From: Solibacillus sp. R5-41
Lineage (GTDB): Bacteria > Bacillota > Bacilli > Bacillales_A > Planococcaceae
Assembly: GCF_002736105.1 (NCBI RefSeq)
Contig: NZ_CP024123.1
Coordinates: forward strand, 2,100,001-2,164,000
Direction: 5' to 3'
DNA: 64,000 bases
This document shows, one piece after another, positions 1-7,654 of the stretch. The notes below the pieces were generated by a model. It was not told the origin of the DNA. It made no database searches and saw only the letters and a program-made list of their open reading frames with translations. Made by a program: the position numbers and the translations under genes. Positions within the stretch are counted from its first letter, which is position 1. Each line of letters begins with the position of its first letter.

Positions 1-666
1 ACCCCCTACCTGACGGTAGAAAAATACAAGTTCTTCCGCGGTTTTCCCTTGAATGTCCTGTGGCATTGGTGTTCTTTCTAATGCAGTAAGTGCCATTTTT
101 CCGAAAGAAGGAAAGACTTGAGTGAATTCAGGAAAATATCGATCGAGCCAACGAATGATTCGATTTTTAATACTTGCTAGATCTTCCGTTAACTTTAATC
201 TAAGAGTAGAACCAATCCTTAGTTCAGCTTCTACTTCTTTTAATATTCGTGGATAGCTAAAGCGTCCATCTTTCAATAACCGTGCGATGACTAATGCATC
301 TTTTTTATCATTCTTAGTCGGCAAATTATCATCAAGTTCTTTCGAACGTTTGACGTGCATTGGATTCACCATGACAAGTGGGATTCCGTATTGATCTAAG
401 AAATAGGCTAAGTTCATCCAGTAGTGGCCTGTAGGCTCAATCCCTATTATTACTTCAGTTTTCTTAGCTTCCTTCATCATTTGACGAATCTTTTCATACA
501 AATTTTCGAAACCTTCTTTCGATTGATGTACCGCAAAAGCTTTTTCTATTACTCGCCCGCGTTCATCAACAAAACATGCGTAATGAATACGCTTAGCAAT
601 ATCCATGCCGACAACCAGTGTATTTTCAGTAACTTGATTAATTTTGTTATTCCATTTAGAATGCAT
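1..666 (-). CDS. IS110-family DEDD transposase, C-terminus outside window
   Basis: N-terminal two thirds of the recombinase. Visible catalytic residues of the RuvC-like DEDD domain are the first Asp in VVGMDIAKR, the Glu in IEPTGHYW and the Asp pair in KNDKKDALVIARLL. I start at the ATG of MHSKWNN (666) because AAGGAGGA lies 8 nt upstream; an in-frame upstream start (711) has no ribosome site. About 200 C-terminal residues, including the serine-containing domain, are beyond the window edge. It differs from the other copies by only a few bases. Confidence 0.9.
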   Translation of the reverse strand, partial: MHSKWNNKINQVTENTLVVGMDIAKRIHYACFVDERGRVIEKAFAVHQSKEGFENLYEKIRQMMKEAKKTEVIIGIEPTGHYWMNLAYFLDQYGIPLVMVNPMHVKRSKELDDNLPTKNDKKDALVIARLLKDGRFSYPRILKEVEAELRIGSTLRLKLTEDLASIKNRIIRWLDRYFPEFTQVFPSFGKMALTALERTPMPQDIQGKTAEELVFFYRQVGG

Positions 667-774
667 AAAGGAGTCCTCCTTGTTTGATGATGGGTCAATG
701 GTCGTTGACACTCATGCATCATACTAGAGGGCTCCTTTTCTTTCAAGACCTCGAACATCTTTCAAACAGGAATG
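1..774 (-). mobile_element. IS1111-group (IS110 family) element, copy A, cut by window edge
   Basis: The right-hand part of an element that is otherwise the same as the full copies at 7456-9210 and 20341-22095; position 1 here corresponds to 8437 of the second copy. The inner end reads ACAGGAATG followed by CT, then the right half of an A box (GCTCCGTTAG). The left end, including the presumed bridge-RNA region, lies outside the window. Confidence 0.9.
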
Positions 775-900
775 CTGCTCCGTTAGTTTAAGTGTAACAT
801 TTCACAATAGATCACCGAAGCCTACTTGATGTTTTAGACATAAAAATAGACCATCGAAATGATGGTCTTGTTTAACTAAAGCCCCCTTTAGTTGAAGAAG
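775..900. repeat. Cassette-array repeat unit 1 (right half of A box, class II spacer, B box)
   Basis: After the IS the right half of an A box (CTGCTCCGTTAGTTTAAG) is followed by a class II spacer with the hairpin AGACCATC/GATGGTCT and then the B box AACTAAA-GCCCCC-TTTAGTTGAAG (873-898). The left arm of the A box is beyond the IS, outside the window. Other class II spacers are at 4380, 13890 and 19431. Confidence 0.85.
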
Positions 901-1107
901 AATAGAGACGCTCCTTAATCAATCGCGCTCTATAAAAGAATAAAGGAATTAAAAACACGAATGCAAATTAGCTTATTCTTCTTAAACTAACGTCATCCTC
1001 ACTTAAGATAAGAGGGCAAAGTAAAATTAACTCTTTTTCCCATAAGGAATATTCATTTCGTTCAGTAATCAGTATCATTTTTCTGGCGAAATGAAATTAC
1101 TTAATTA
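901..1107. repeat. Non-coding stretch with degenerate box remnants
   Basis: No gene seen. It holds GAGACGCTCC...CAATCGCGCTCT (about 903-930), related to the GAGACGCTTATTCAACAATCGCGCC motif variants at 22890, and a degenerate left arm CTTCTTAAACTAACG (977-991). These look like decayed relatives of the array boxes. Confidence 0.4.
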
Positions 1108-1956
1108 TTATTCAGCGGAAACCCTCTTCATTAATCGCTTTAATTTATTTTCTGTTTCTGTTTCCTCTACTGGTGTATAGATGCTACACCGTAAATCCAT
1201 ATCGCCTTGAACTTGAAGAGAAGTTAAATTAAACAACATTTTCCCTGCTTTTGCATGTCTGAATTCAATTATCATTTCTGGAGCCTTACTCACTTGACTT
1301 TCTTGCCATAAATCCTGGAATTCTGAATGTGAATGACTCATTTCTTCAATAAATTGGTTATACCATTCATCGCCTAAATAGTGTCCATAATAGGTACGGA
1401 AAATAGAAAGAAAACCTTTAGCAAAATGTTCCCAATTAACGGCCAATGCTTTAAATTCTTTTCTAATGAAAACTAAACGAATCAGATTTCTTTGACTATT
1501 CGGTATTTGTTCAAAATCTAAAAAAACATGAGCAGCTGCAGGATTCCAACCTACAATATGACAATGCCGATCCGTAATGATAGTCGGACAATATGTTAAT
1601 TCAGCTAAAATTCGTTTTAGAGAAGGGTTTAGCTCTGATTGATTCTTTTTTAGATTTGTAATTTCCGATTTTACTTCTAATGCCAGGTCGTATAAGTAGT
1701 CTGTTTCATCTTTACTTAATTGCAATGCTGTAGAAATACAATCAAGTACGCTTGAAGATACTTTTATATCTCTTCCTTGCTCTAGCCATGTATACCAAGT
1801 GGTACTTACACCTGCTAATTGTGCAACCTCTTCTCTTCGTAACCCAGGTGTCCTTCTCCGAGTTCCGGCAGGCAAACCAATAGACTCTGGCTTAATTTGG
1901 GCACGCTTAGCTTTTAAGAATGTCGACACAGCTTCTAGCCTAGTTTTATCATTCAT
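1108..1956 (-). CDS. MmyB-like helix-turn-helix transcriptional regulator
   Basis: 282 aa. Residues about 8-80 form an XRE-type HTH with the arginine-rich GTRRRTPGLRREEVAQLAGVS and WYTWLEQGRD stretches typical of the MmyB family; residues about 105-265 correspond to the MmyB ligand-binding (PAS-like) domain (PTIITDRHCHIVGWNPAA). Family members regulate the adjacent divergent gene, often a metabolic enzyme. It is transcribed away from the fabF-like gene at 2079 and shares a 120-bp intergenic region with it, so that gene is the likely target (inference). The pair lies between repeat units like the other cassettes. Confidence 0.85.
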   Translation of the reverse strand: MNDKTRLEAVSTFLKAKRAQIKPESIGLPAGTRRRTPGLRREEVAQLAGVSTTWYTWLEQGRDIKVSSSVLDCISTALQLSKDETDYLYDLALEVKSEITNLKKNQSELNPSLKRILAELTYCPTIITDRHCHIVGWNPAAAHVFLDFEQIPNSQRNLIRLVFIRKEFKALAVNWEHFAKGFLSIFRTYYGHYLGDEWYNQFIEEMSHSHSEFQDLWQESQVSKAPEMIIEFRHAKAGKMLFNLTSLQVQGDMDLRCSIYTPVEETETENKLKRLMKRVSAE

Positions 1957-1997
1957 TATTAAAACTCCTCATCCTATCAATTTAACCTAGTATTTAT

Positions 1998-2009
1998 TAT
2001 ACCAGTATA
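1998..2009. promoter_or_regulatory. Candidate operator between mmyB-like regulator and fabF-like gene
   Basis: The dyad TATAC-CA-GTATA lies in the shared divergent promoter region (1957-2078). Assignment to the neighbouring regulator is inference from position only. Confidence 0.35.
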
Positions 2010-2078
2010 AACAATCTCTTGTAATAGGATAATAAGGATGTAAAATACAAGTATATTAATGATTTGGAGGGATGGGAA

Positions 2079-3314
2079 ATGGAAAGAGTTGTAATTACCG
2101 GTATGGGAGTAGTTTCTCCTATAGGAAACAACATAAAAACATTTTGGAACAATTTGATTAATGGGAAATCAGGTATATCCCTTATTGATACATTTGATGT
2201 TACTAATCACAAGGCTAAAATCGCAGGTATCATACGAGATTTTGATGCAGATGAAATTTTAGGAAAGAATGAAGCAAGACGTTTAGATCGCTTTTCTCAA
2301 TTTTCTTTGGCTGCTGCCGAACAAGCTTGGTCAGACTCTGAGTTAGATCTTAAACATATAGACGGAGAAAGATTAGGCGTATATGTAGGTTCAGGTATAG
2401 GGGGACTTGAAACCTTAATTGAAAATATTGATGCGCTTAAACAGAAAGGACCAAGAAGAGTCAGCCCAACTCTAGTACCTGCTATGATTTCTAATGCTGC
2501 TGCCGCACAAATTAGTATCAAATGGAACGCCATGGGACCTTCTATGTCTCCTGTTTCCGCTTGTGCAATTGGGAATACAGCTATCGGAGAAGCCTTTAGA
2601 CTAATCCGTTCCGGAGAAGTTGACGTTATGTTTGCAGGTGGAACTGAGGCAGCTATAACAGACTTATCAATAGCAAGCTTTGGTAATGCTACAGCATTAT
2701 CAACAAGAAACGATGATCCTACTAAAGCTAGTCGTCCATTTGATGAAAATCGAGATGGTTTTGTCATGTCAGAAGGAGCTGGAATACTAATCTTAGAATC
2801 TTTATCTCATGCTTTACGTAGAGAGGCAAAGATTTATGCAGAAGTCATTGGATATGGTGCAAGTTCAGATGCACACCATATGGTAGCTACACACCCAGAA
2901 GGTAAAGGGGCATATCTTGCAATGAGATCCGCTTTAAAAAATGCCAATATATCACCTGAAGAAATTAATGTAATTAGTGCCCACGCAACAAGTACAAAAG
3001 TTGGAGACATCTCTGAAACGATGGCTATTAAACAGCTATTTGGAAAGCGGGCTTATAAGGTTCCAATTTCAGCTAATAAATCTATGCTTGGTCATATGTT
3101 AGGGGCAGCTGGTGGAGTTGAAGCAATTGCTTTAGCAATGAGCATAAAGGAACAGATAGTTCCTCCAACAATTAATTTAGAAAACCCTGATCCATTATGT
3201 GATCTAGATTATGTACCGTCTGTAGCTCGCCAAGTGAAAATAAATACAGGCCTATCTAACTCATTTGGTTTCGGAGGTCATAATGCGGCTATTGTTTTAA
3301 AAAAATACGAGTAA
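2079..3314 (+). CDS. fabF: Beta-ketoacyl-ACP synthase II (FabF-like, probably a second copy)
   Basis: 411 aa condensing enzyme that extends acyl-ACP with malonyl-ACP. The Cys-His-His triad is visible: Cys in SACAIGNTAIGEAF, His in SAHATSTKVGD and His in NKSMLGHMLGAAGG; the C-terminal SNSFGFGGHN is typical. I start at MERVVITG because GGAGGGATGGG lies just upstream; an earlier in-frame ATG at 2064 precedes that site. Housekeeping fabF usually sits next to fabH/fab genes, which are absent; here the gene is alone with a divergent MmyB-type regulator and flanked by array repeats, so a specialised paralogue (altered chain length or a secondary product) is plausible. It is one of the few plus-strand genes in the array. 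Confidence 0.88.
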   Translation: MERVVITGMGVVSPIGNNIKTFWNNLINGKSGISLIDTFDVTNHKAKIAGIIRDFDADEILGKNEARRLDRFSQFSLAAAEQAWSDSELDLKHIDGERLGVYVGSGIGGLETLIENIDALKQKGPRRVSPTLVPAMISNAAAAQISIKWNAMGPSMSPVSACAIGNTAIGEAFRLIRSGEVDVMFAGGTEAAITDLSIASFGNATALSTRNDDPTKASRPFDENRDGFVMSEGAGILILESLSHALRREAKIYAEVIGYGASSDAHHMVATHPEGKGAYLAMRSALKNANISPEEINVISAHATSTKVGDISETMAIKQLFGKRAYKVPISANKSMLGHMLGAAGGVEAIALAMSIKEQIVPPTINLENPDPLCDLDYVPSVARQVKINTGLSNSFGFGGHNAAIVLKKYE

Positions 3315-3329
3315 ATAAGCTTTCTCTCG

Positions 3330-3366
3330 TAAATCTAACCTTTTCCTATAGAAACGGTTAGATTTA
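3330..3366 (+). terminator. Hairpin after fabF-like gene
   Basis: TAAATCTAACC and GGTTAGATTTA form an 11-bp stem 15 nt after the stop codon; no long T run, AT-rich tail. Confidence 0.7.
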
Positions 3367-3375
3367 TTAAATTAA

Positions 3376-3502
3376 ATGGCCTGATTGTTGAACTCAAGTT
3401 AAACAACACTGTTGAACTAACCTGCTGCTTTAGTTCAATAAAAAAAAGAGCTGCCTAAGCAACTCAACGATCTTTCACTAAAGCCCCCGTTAGTTTAACA
3501 AG
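3376..3502. repeat. Repeat unit 2 (GATTGTTG motif, A box, class I spacer, B box)
   Basis: Begins with a motif shared with 23250 and 27315 (TGGCCTGATTGTTGAAC, then AAGTTAAACAAC). A box 3412-3439: TTGAACTAAC-CTGCTGC-TTTAGTTCAA. Class I spacer AAAAGAGCTGCCTAAGCAACTC; B box 3475-3502: CACTAAA-GCCCCC-GTTAGTTTAACAAG. Confidence 0.85.
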
Positions 3503-3554
3503 GAAATTAGGAAAAACATTCAATTATTATACTTTAAATTCGGTATTTCCTAAT

Positions 3555-4202
3555 CTAACTAATCATTTCCTTCAAATTTATCATCACTTTCGTTAAAGAG
3601 GAAATAGAGGTTAGTGTGTCATACTTTTCATTATCTAACGAATGGTTTGCCCCCTGTATTACTTTAATGTTAAAAGAGGTTTGCTGTGCCAATTGTTCGA
3701 CTTGTTCTGAGTTATAATGAGGGTCTTTATCACCAATGACTAACAATCCTACGTGATTACTGTTTAAAATTTTTTCATAAATTCTATCGAGTTTCAGCAA
3801 AGGGGTAAGTAATATCATTTTGGACTCACTAAAAGCTTCTTTTTTCATAATTTCACTAATAACAGGTATTGTTCCAAGTGATTTCGCAAGGAAAATCTTT
3901 TCATTGTAATGAAAATTAGCTAGAACATTATTTATAACAGGGTTAACATCATTCATAATGATATTAGTTATATCTTCGAAAGATTGTTCGAATAATTCTT
4001 TTTGATATGAATAGTGGATTTGAACAACATCAAATTGATTTTCAAGCATTACCATAGTAGCGTAATAAAGCAAGGGTTTATCGTAGGTATAACCAGTACC
4101 CGAAAACATAAAGCAAATATTTTTAGAACCTGTTTGAATATGTGTATACTCTATCTGTTTAAGACTATCATTTGTATCTACTGCAATTTTTGTAGCCTTC
4201 AT
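3555..4202 (-). CDS. Small alpha/beta-hydrolase, function unknown
   Basis: 215 aa, cytosolic. Alpha/beta-hydrolase fold is indicated by the oxyanion-like MFSGTGYTYDKP (residues 32-43), a nucleophile-like elbow LAKSLGT and a late GANHSLD with the presumed catalytic His; the Asp in GDKDPHY fits the acid. The elbow is not the classical G-x-S-x-G. AGGGAGAATTCCA precedes the ATG. It is a single-gene cassette between units 2 and 3. Substrate unknown. Confidence 0.7.
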   Translation of the reverse strand: MKATKIAVDTNDSLKQIEYTHIQTGSKNICFMFSGTGYTYDKPLLYYATMVMLENQFDVVQIHYSYQKELFEQSFEDITNIIMNDVNPVINNVLANFHYNEKIFLAKSLGTIPVISEIMKKEAFSESKMILLTPLLKLDRIYEKILNSNHVGLLVIGDKDPHYNSEQVEQLAQQTSFNIKVIQGANHSLDNEKYDTLTSISSLTKVMINLKEMIS

Positions 4203-4356
4203 TGGAATTCTCCCTCGCCTTAATTATTGATAATTCATTTTTATCTTCGCCTTTTCAAATTAACTAATTCCCTTAATTACGACTCTATGCTTCTCCCTCG
4301 TTGCTTGAATAATTTACTGTTTAATTACAACTTCGATATTCTTGCAAAAAAACCTT

Positions 4357-4495
4357 CTTATTCAACTAACCTGCTTTGTTAGTTTAAGTGTAACATTTCA
4401 CAATGGATCACCGAAGCATACATGATGTTTTAGACATAAAAATAGACCATCGAAATGATGGTCTTGTTTAACTAAGCCCCCGTTAGTTGAATAAG
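4357..4495. repeat. Repeat unit 3 (A box, class II spacer, B box)
   Basis: A box TTATTCAACTAAC-CTGCTTT-GTTAGTTTAAG (4359-4387), class II spacer with AGACCATC/GATGGTCT hairpin, B box AACTAA-GCCCCC-GTTAGTTGAATAAG (4470-4495). The 155 bases to its left (4203-4356) hold no recognisable gene. Confidence 0.9.
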
Positions 4496-4498
4496 AAA

Positions 4499-4615
4499 CT
4501 ATTTTCTCTCTTTTAATAATGAAATTATCTTTTCATTTTGTTCTATTAGCATATCGAGTTTTTGTTCCAATTTATTAGACTTATTACTTCTCGCTGAAGA
4601 ATTGATAAGCAACAT
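4499..4615 (-). CDS. Possible 38-aa coiled-coil micro-cassette protein
   Basis: Reading MLLINSSARSNKSNK then LEQKLDMLIEQNEKIISLL: the last half is an amphipathic heptad-like helix. It fills the whole space between units 3 and 4, with the stop codon touching the B box, as for the other cassettes. No convincing ribosome site is visible, so it may be untranslated or a gene remnant. Confidence 0.35.
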   Translation of the reverse strand: MLLINSSARSNKSNKLEQKLDMLIEQNEKIISLLKERK

Positions 4616-4644
4616 TCTTATAAAGAGAGTAAAAGAAAAAATTT

Positions 4645-4723
4645 CATGCTAACCTGCTGCGTTAGTTCACTAAGAAAAAGATATTCTAAAGGCAGCCTTT
4701 TTCTGCTAAAGCCGGGGTAGCGT
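4645..4723. repeat. Repeat unit 4 (A box, class III spacer, altered B box)
   Basis: A box CATGCTAAC-CTGCTGC-GTTAGTTCAC; spacer AAAGGCAGCCTTTTTCTGC is the class III type also at 6211 and 10381; the B box has changed to CTAAAGCCGGGGTAGCG. Confidence 0.75.
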
Positions 4724-4734
4724 CATATTTAAAA

Positions 4735-4915
4735 CGTTAAGAAATATACACGATTTTATGCAAATGAAAAAACTGCTACATCAACCGTTTACGCCACTTG
4801 TATTAAAAGACGTATAAACAATGTTCATAAGAAAAGCCACAAAAGCCACAAAACGTTGATTTAAAAACATTTGTGGCATTTACGTTCGTTTCCAAACTTG
4901 CATTTGGGAACGTTT
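4735..4915. repeat. F2 repeat element (hairpin plus CCAAA/TTTGGG dyad)
   Basis: An AT-rich leader similar to the elements at 39.3 and 42.7 kb leads to a stem GCCACAAAACGTT ... ATTTGTGGC (4845-4878), then the dyad CGTTTCCAAACTTGCATTTG ending GGAACG (4887-4912). Same layout at 10627, 17788, 39440 and 41045. Confidence 0.75.
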
Positions 4916-4963
4916 TTTAGTTATATTTTGTATGTATTATAAATCCATTTTATAATGAAGTAC

Positions 4964-5200
4964 CTATAGGTTGATATATTTTAATTTATGTATATTTACC
5001 CAAATGGCGTTGATAAACAATATTACTAAAACAATGGCTATAACATACTTAGAAAAATGCTTAAGTTTAGCATTTTCGAATATCTTAATTAAAAGAAAAA
5101 AAAAGCCAAGTACCCAGATACCATTTTGAAAAAAGTTCAAGATTATATCCCTAATTACGCTGAAATAAAAAAATAAACCCAATAATATCTCTCCCTCCAT
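4964..5200 (-). CDS. Small membrane protein of unknown function
   Basis: Up to 78 aa with two to three hydrophobic helices (VIRDIILNF...WVLGFFFLLI; YVIAIVLVILFINAIW). The first codons ATG GAG GGA GAG themselves look like a ribosome site (GGAGGGAGAG), so the real start may be the TTG at 5182. No family recognised. Cassette between two F2 elements. Confidence 0.55.
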   Translation of the reverse strand: MEGEILLGLFFYFSVIRDIILNFFQNGIWVLGFFFLLIKIFENAKLKHFSKYVIAIVLVILFINAIWVNIHKLKYINL

Positions 5201-5293
5201 AAATAAAAATAATACATTTAGTTTTTTTTAACATTTAAATGTAAATTTTCAAAGTGTTGTTTAGATGCATTTAGTGAATAAGCAACCCAAAAC

Positions 5294-5360
5294 AAATCCC
5301 CCATTCGTTTTGAATGGGGATTTATAGTTACCTAACTTGTGTTTGGGAACGTTATTTTCT
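5294..5360. repeat. F2-type hairpin and half dyad
   Basis: Stem AAATCCCCCATTC/GAATGGGGATTT (5294-5323) could terminate leftward or rightward transcription. It is followed by ACCTAACTTGTGTTTGGGAA (5330-5349) and CGTTATTTTCTATGGAACTG, which recurs almost unchanged at 17845-17875. Confidence 0.7.
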
Positions 5361-5408
5361 ATGGAACTGTATAAAATATGAACTTAAAGTTATTTCAATT
5401 ATCAGATA

Positions 5409-5564
5409 TCAAGAAAGTTTATTGTTTTCTCTAATCCCAAAAAGAATCGAAATTATTCCCAAAAGAAAGAACAAAAACCCATTAGAAAAACCCATAATAA
5501 AAAATACGCCACCTACTAATAAATAGCTCGCAACAACAGGGTTCTTATAATTAATAGTTTTCAA
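5409..5564 (-). CDS. 51-aa membrane protein, TTG start
   Basis: Reads MKTINYKNPVVASYLLVGG..., two hydrophobic helices joined by FSNGF, ending GIRENNKLS. An excellent ribosome site AGGAGGTAGTAAC directly precedes TTG, which decides the start and makes this tiny gene convincing. No family recognised. It is a cassette of its own between F2 elements. Confidence 0.7.
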   Translation of the reverse strand: MKTINYKNPVVASYLLVGGVFFIMGFSNGFLFFLLGIISILFGIRENNKLS

Positions 5565-5622
5565 GTTACTACCTCCTAAAATAAAATGTTGTTTGTTATT
5601 TCTACGGATAAGTTACGTTTAA

Positions 5623-5757
5623 GTTCCCAAATCGAGATTTGGAACAACATTAATCATAAGAAGGTTTAATTCCCAACCTTTCATTTGGGAACGTTATTAG
5701 GTTTATTTATGTATACGTTATAAATCCTTGTTGCACTAAAGCCCCCGTTAGCTTAAT
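5623..5757. repeat. Composite F2 dyads plus array B box
   Basis: Two dyads in series, GTTCCCAAATCGAGATTTGG ending AAC (5623-5645) and TTCCCAACCTTTCATTTGGG ending AACG (5670-5693), then the link TATGTATACGTTATAAATCC (5709-5728) and the B box CACTAAA-GCCCCC-GTTAGCTTAA (5734-5756). The same link-plus-B-box layout recurs at 12171-12228 and 15640-15690. Confidence 0.75.
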
Positions 5758-5775
5758 AACGTTTAATTACATTAA

Positions 5776-6098
5776 CTAAAGTAACAAAACAAAAGGTAGG
5801 AACAACCAATAATCATCAATATTTGTAATGCTTAGATACCAGAGTATTATTCCGATGATTGCAAAAGGTGCATTTTGCCAACTTTTCTTCACCCAACCGA
5901 AAGAATGTGCTAAAGCTAAGACCATAAAACAAAAGGTATAACAAGCAAGTAGAGACCAATAGACCAACTTCCTAAAAAACTAACAATATACATAATTAAT
6001 CCCGCCAACCAATAATTTCTCGCAACATTTTTAACTATTGCTACAATCATTAAGATTAATCCTATTAGAAATAAACCATAAAAAATAAATGACCACAT
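5776..6098 (-). pseudogene. Frameshifted small membrane protein
   Basis: Two overlapping frames together give one protein of about 105 aa: MWSFIFYGLFLIGLILMIV...GSWSIGLYLLVIPF in the first, then VLALAHSFGWVKKSWQNAPF...YWLFLPFVLLL in the second. The frame changes in the T-rich stretch near 5935-5950, consistent with a 1-nt indel in a homopolymer. GAGGTGAAGCATCT precedes the ATG. Three to four membrane helices; no family recognised. Could be a sequencing error. Confidence 0.65.
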
Positions 6099-6177
6099 AG
6101 ATGCTTCACCTCACTTTTGATTTTAACAAAGGCATTATTCTTTCAATAACTACTTCTTTGACTTACTAATGAAAACC

Positions 6178-6268
6178 TTCTTATTGAACTAACCTGCCCC
6201 GTTAGTTCAATAAGAAAAAGCTACGCTTAAGGTAGCACCTTGTTCTGCTAAAGCCCCCGTTAATTTAA
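6178..6268. repeat. Repeat unit 5 (A box, class III spacer, B box)
   Basis: A box TATTGAACTAAC-CTGCCCC-GTTAGTTCAATAAG; spacer with GCTAC/GTAGC stem; B box GCTAAA-GCCCCC-GTTAATTTAAGTACA, continuing into ATTATTCACAAA, the extended tail motif seen at many other boxes. Confidence 0.9.
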
Positions 6269-6298
6269 GTACAATTATTCACAAACATTGTTACCATA

Positions 6299-6928
6299 TT
6301 AAACTTTCACTTGAATTTCCCATTCTTTAAAGTATTCAACCAGTTCTTTATGTAATTTCACATCAGTATTCATAATTTCGCATCCTCTGTCATCATAAAT
6401 GTGAAAAATACACTTCGTCCTTACATTTACGAAGAAGATATCAGGTGCATATATACAATACTTTTTTCTTAATCGAGGATTCAAAGAGCCAAAGTCCTCA
6501 TGTATTAATGTTTTTAGAAGGTATTCTAATTTTAAATCTGAAACTTTACAGAACAATTCCATTTGCTGAACAAAAACATCATCTTCATCAAATTGCCAAA
6601 TAAACTCGTGCATGCGTAATGAATACTTTCTTTGTTGTACTTTTACATAACGTTGAAAAAAGTTTGGATATACGATTTTATTTGTTTCACTTGGATATGA
6701 ATTAACAACAACAATTACGTCATCCTTCTTTTTAAACAACAAAGGAAAAATTTCAGCTACTTGTCTATATACGGTGTGAAATCTCTTCATATTAAGTTTT
6801 CCATCTTCATTAATCTGATAAATATCCTCACCTAACTCAATGTGGATTCCTAAATCCAAAGAATGATAAATACCTGGTGTTAACAATAAACCTTTATAAT
6901 GTTCTCCCATTAATTCTATTATTTTCAT
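6299..6928 (-). CDS. DUF3885 domain protein
   Basis: 209 aa, soluble. The C-terminal FHIYDDRGCEIMNTDVKLHK is the hallmark of DUF3885; the preceding region has the conserved NPRLRKKYCIYAPDIFF block. I use the ATG at 6928 because GAGGTGGAAAGATTT leads into it; a GTG at 6940 overlaps that site. Function of the family unknown; members often sit among small immunity-like proteins. Single-gene cassette between units 5 and 6. Confidence 0.75.
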   Translation of the reverse strand: MKIIELMGEHYKGLLLTPGIYHSLDLGIHIELGEDIYQINEDGKLNMKRFHTVYRQVAEIFPLLFKKKDDVIVVVNSYPSETNKIVYPNFFQRYVKVQQRKYSLRMHEFIWQFDEDDVFVQQMELFCKVSDLKLEYLLKTLIHEDFGSLNPRLRKKYCIYAPDIFFVNVRTKCIFHIYDDRGCEIMNTDVKLHKELVEYFKEWEIQVKV

Positions 6929-6960
6929 AAATCTTTCCACCTCATTTGCTATTTACGATT

Positions 6961-6990
6961 ATTCAACTAAACGGCCCCGTTAGTTGAACA
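6961..6990. repeat. Single hybrid box (unit 6)
   Basis: ATTCAACTAA-ACGGCCCC-GTTAGTTGAACAA. One dyad only: the left arm context is of A type and the right context (GTTAGTTGAACAA) is of B type, as expected if an A and a B box recombined and lost the spacer. Confidence 0.85.
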
Positions 6991-7000
6991 AATGGTATTG

Positions 7001-7393
7001 TTAGATTGTTTCCAAAATCTTTTTTGCGATTTCATCAAGTTCTTCTGCAAGTTCATTATGTGCAGGTGTTTCAGCCACTCTTGTTAAATACTCTCTAAAC
7101 TGGATTCTTGACTCTACTGGCAATTTATTAACTAAAAAGTGTAGAATAAACCACTTCCAGTTATCATCATCTGAAGATAATATATCTTGCACAAGTGGAA
7201 CAATTTCTTCTGGAAAAGTTAAAAGTAATTCCAATACGCTTGGTGCCACTGGCCAATTCATATCTTGAATCCATTCGAGGAGGTTAGGGAGTAAGGGCAA
7301 TATTTTATCTCTATCCATTTTTTTAATCATTTCTACTCTATCGATATCAAATTTATGTCTTGGCAAAAGTTCCTCAAAGTTTTTCACATGCAA
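7001..7393 (-). CDS. DUF5071 domain protein
   Basis: 130 aa, soluble, helical HEAT-like pattern. LLPRHKFDIDRVEMIKKMD, LLPNLLEWIQDMNWPVA and DDNWKWFILHFLV are family hallmarks of DUF5071. Preceded by AAGGAGGATTGC and ATG. Function unknown; related proteins occur among SMI1/KNR4-type immunity-like genes. Only about 45 bp separate the start codon from the next A box, leaving little room for a promoter of its own. Confidence 0.8.
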   Translation of the reverse strand: MHVKNFEELLPRHKFDIDRVEMIKKMDRDKILPLLPNLLEWIQDMNWPVAPSVLELLLTFPEEIVPLVQDILSSDDDNWKWFILHFLVNKLPVESRIQFREYLTRVAETPAHNELAEELDEIAKKILETI

Positions 7394-7437
7394 TCCTCCT
7401 TAGATTTTTATACATGGCAATCTATTTATTAGATCAG

Positions 7438-7455
7438 TCTTTATTAAACTAACCT
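7438..7455. repeat. Left half of A box of unit 7, split by IS
   Basis: TTTATTAAACTAACCT ends at the core dinucleotide CT (7454-7455) where the IS begins. Confidence 0.85.
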
Positions 7456-7654
7456 CCCTCTATAAACATTGAGATATCAACGGTTTCCATCACTTCGTGA
7501 TTTAAGAAAAATATTTTTCTCCCCTCTGATAAACAGAGTCTTGAATTTATAGATTATATTACCAAATGAAGCGTACGCTTCGCTAAAACTAATGGAAATC
7601 ATTAGCTTTTTTATCCATTATTTTGATGCACAATGGATCTCTGCGATGCTTATG

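Noticed and set aside
424-687. Plus-strand ORFs inside the IS copies (also near 8860 and 21745)
   Set aside because: Antisense to the transposase gene, repeated only because the IS is repeated.
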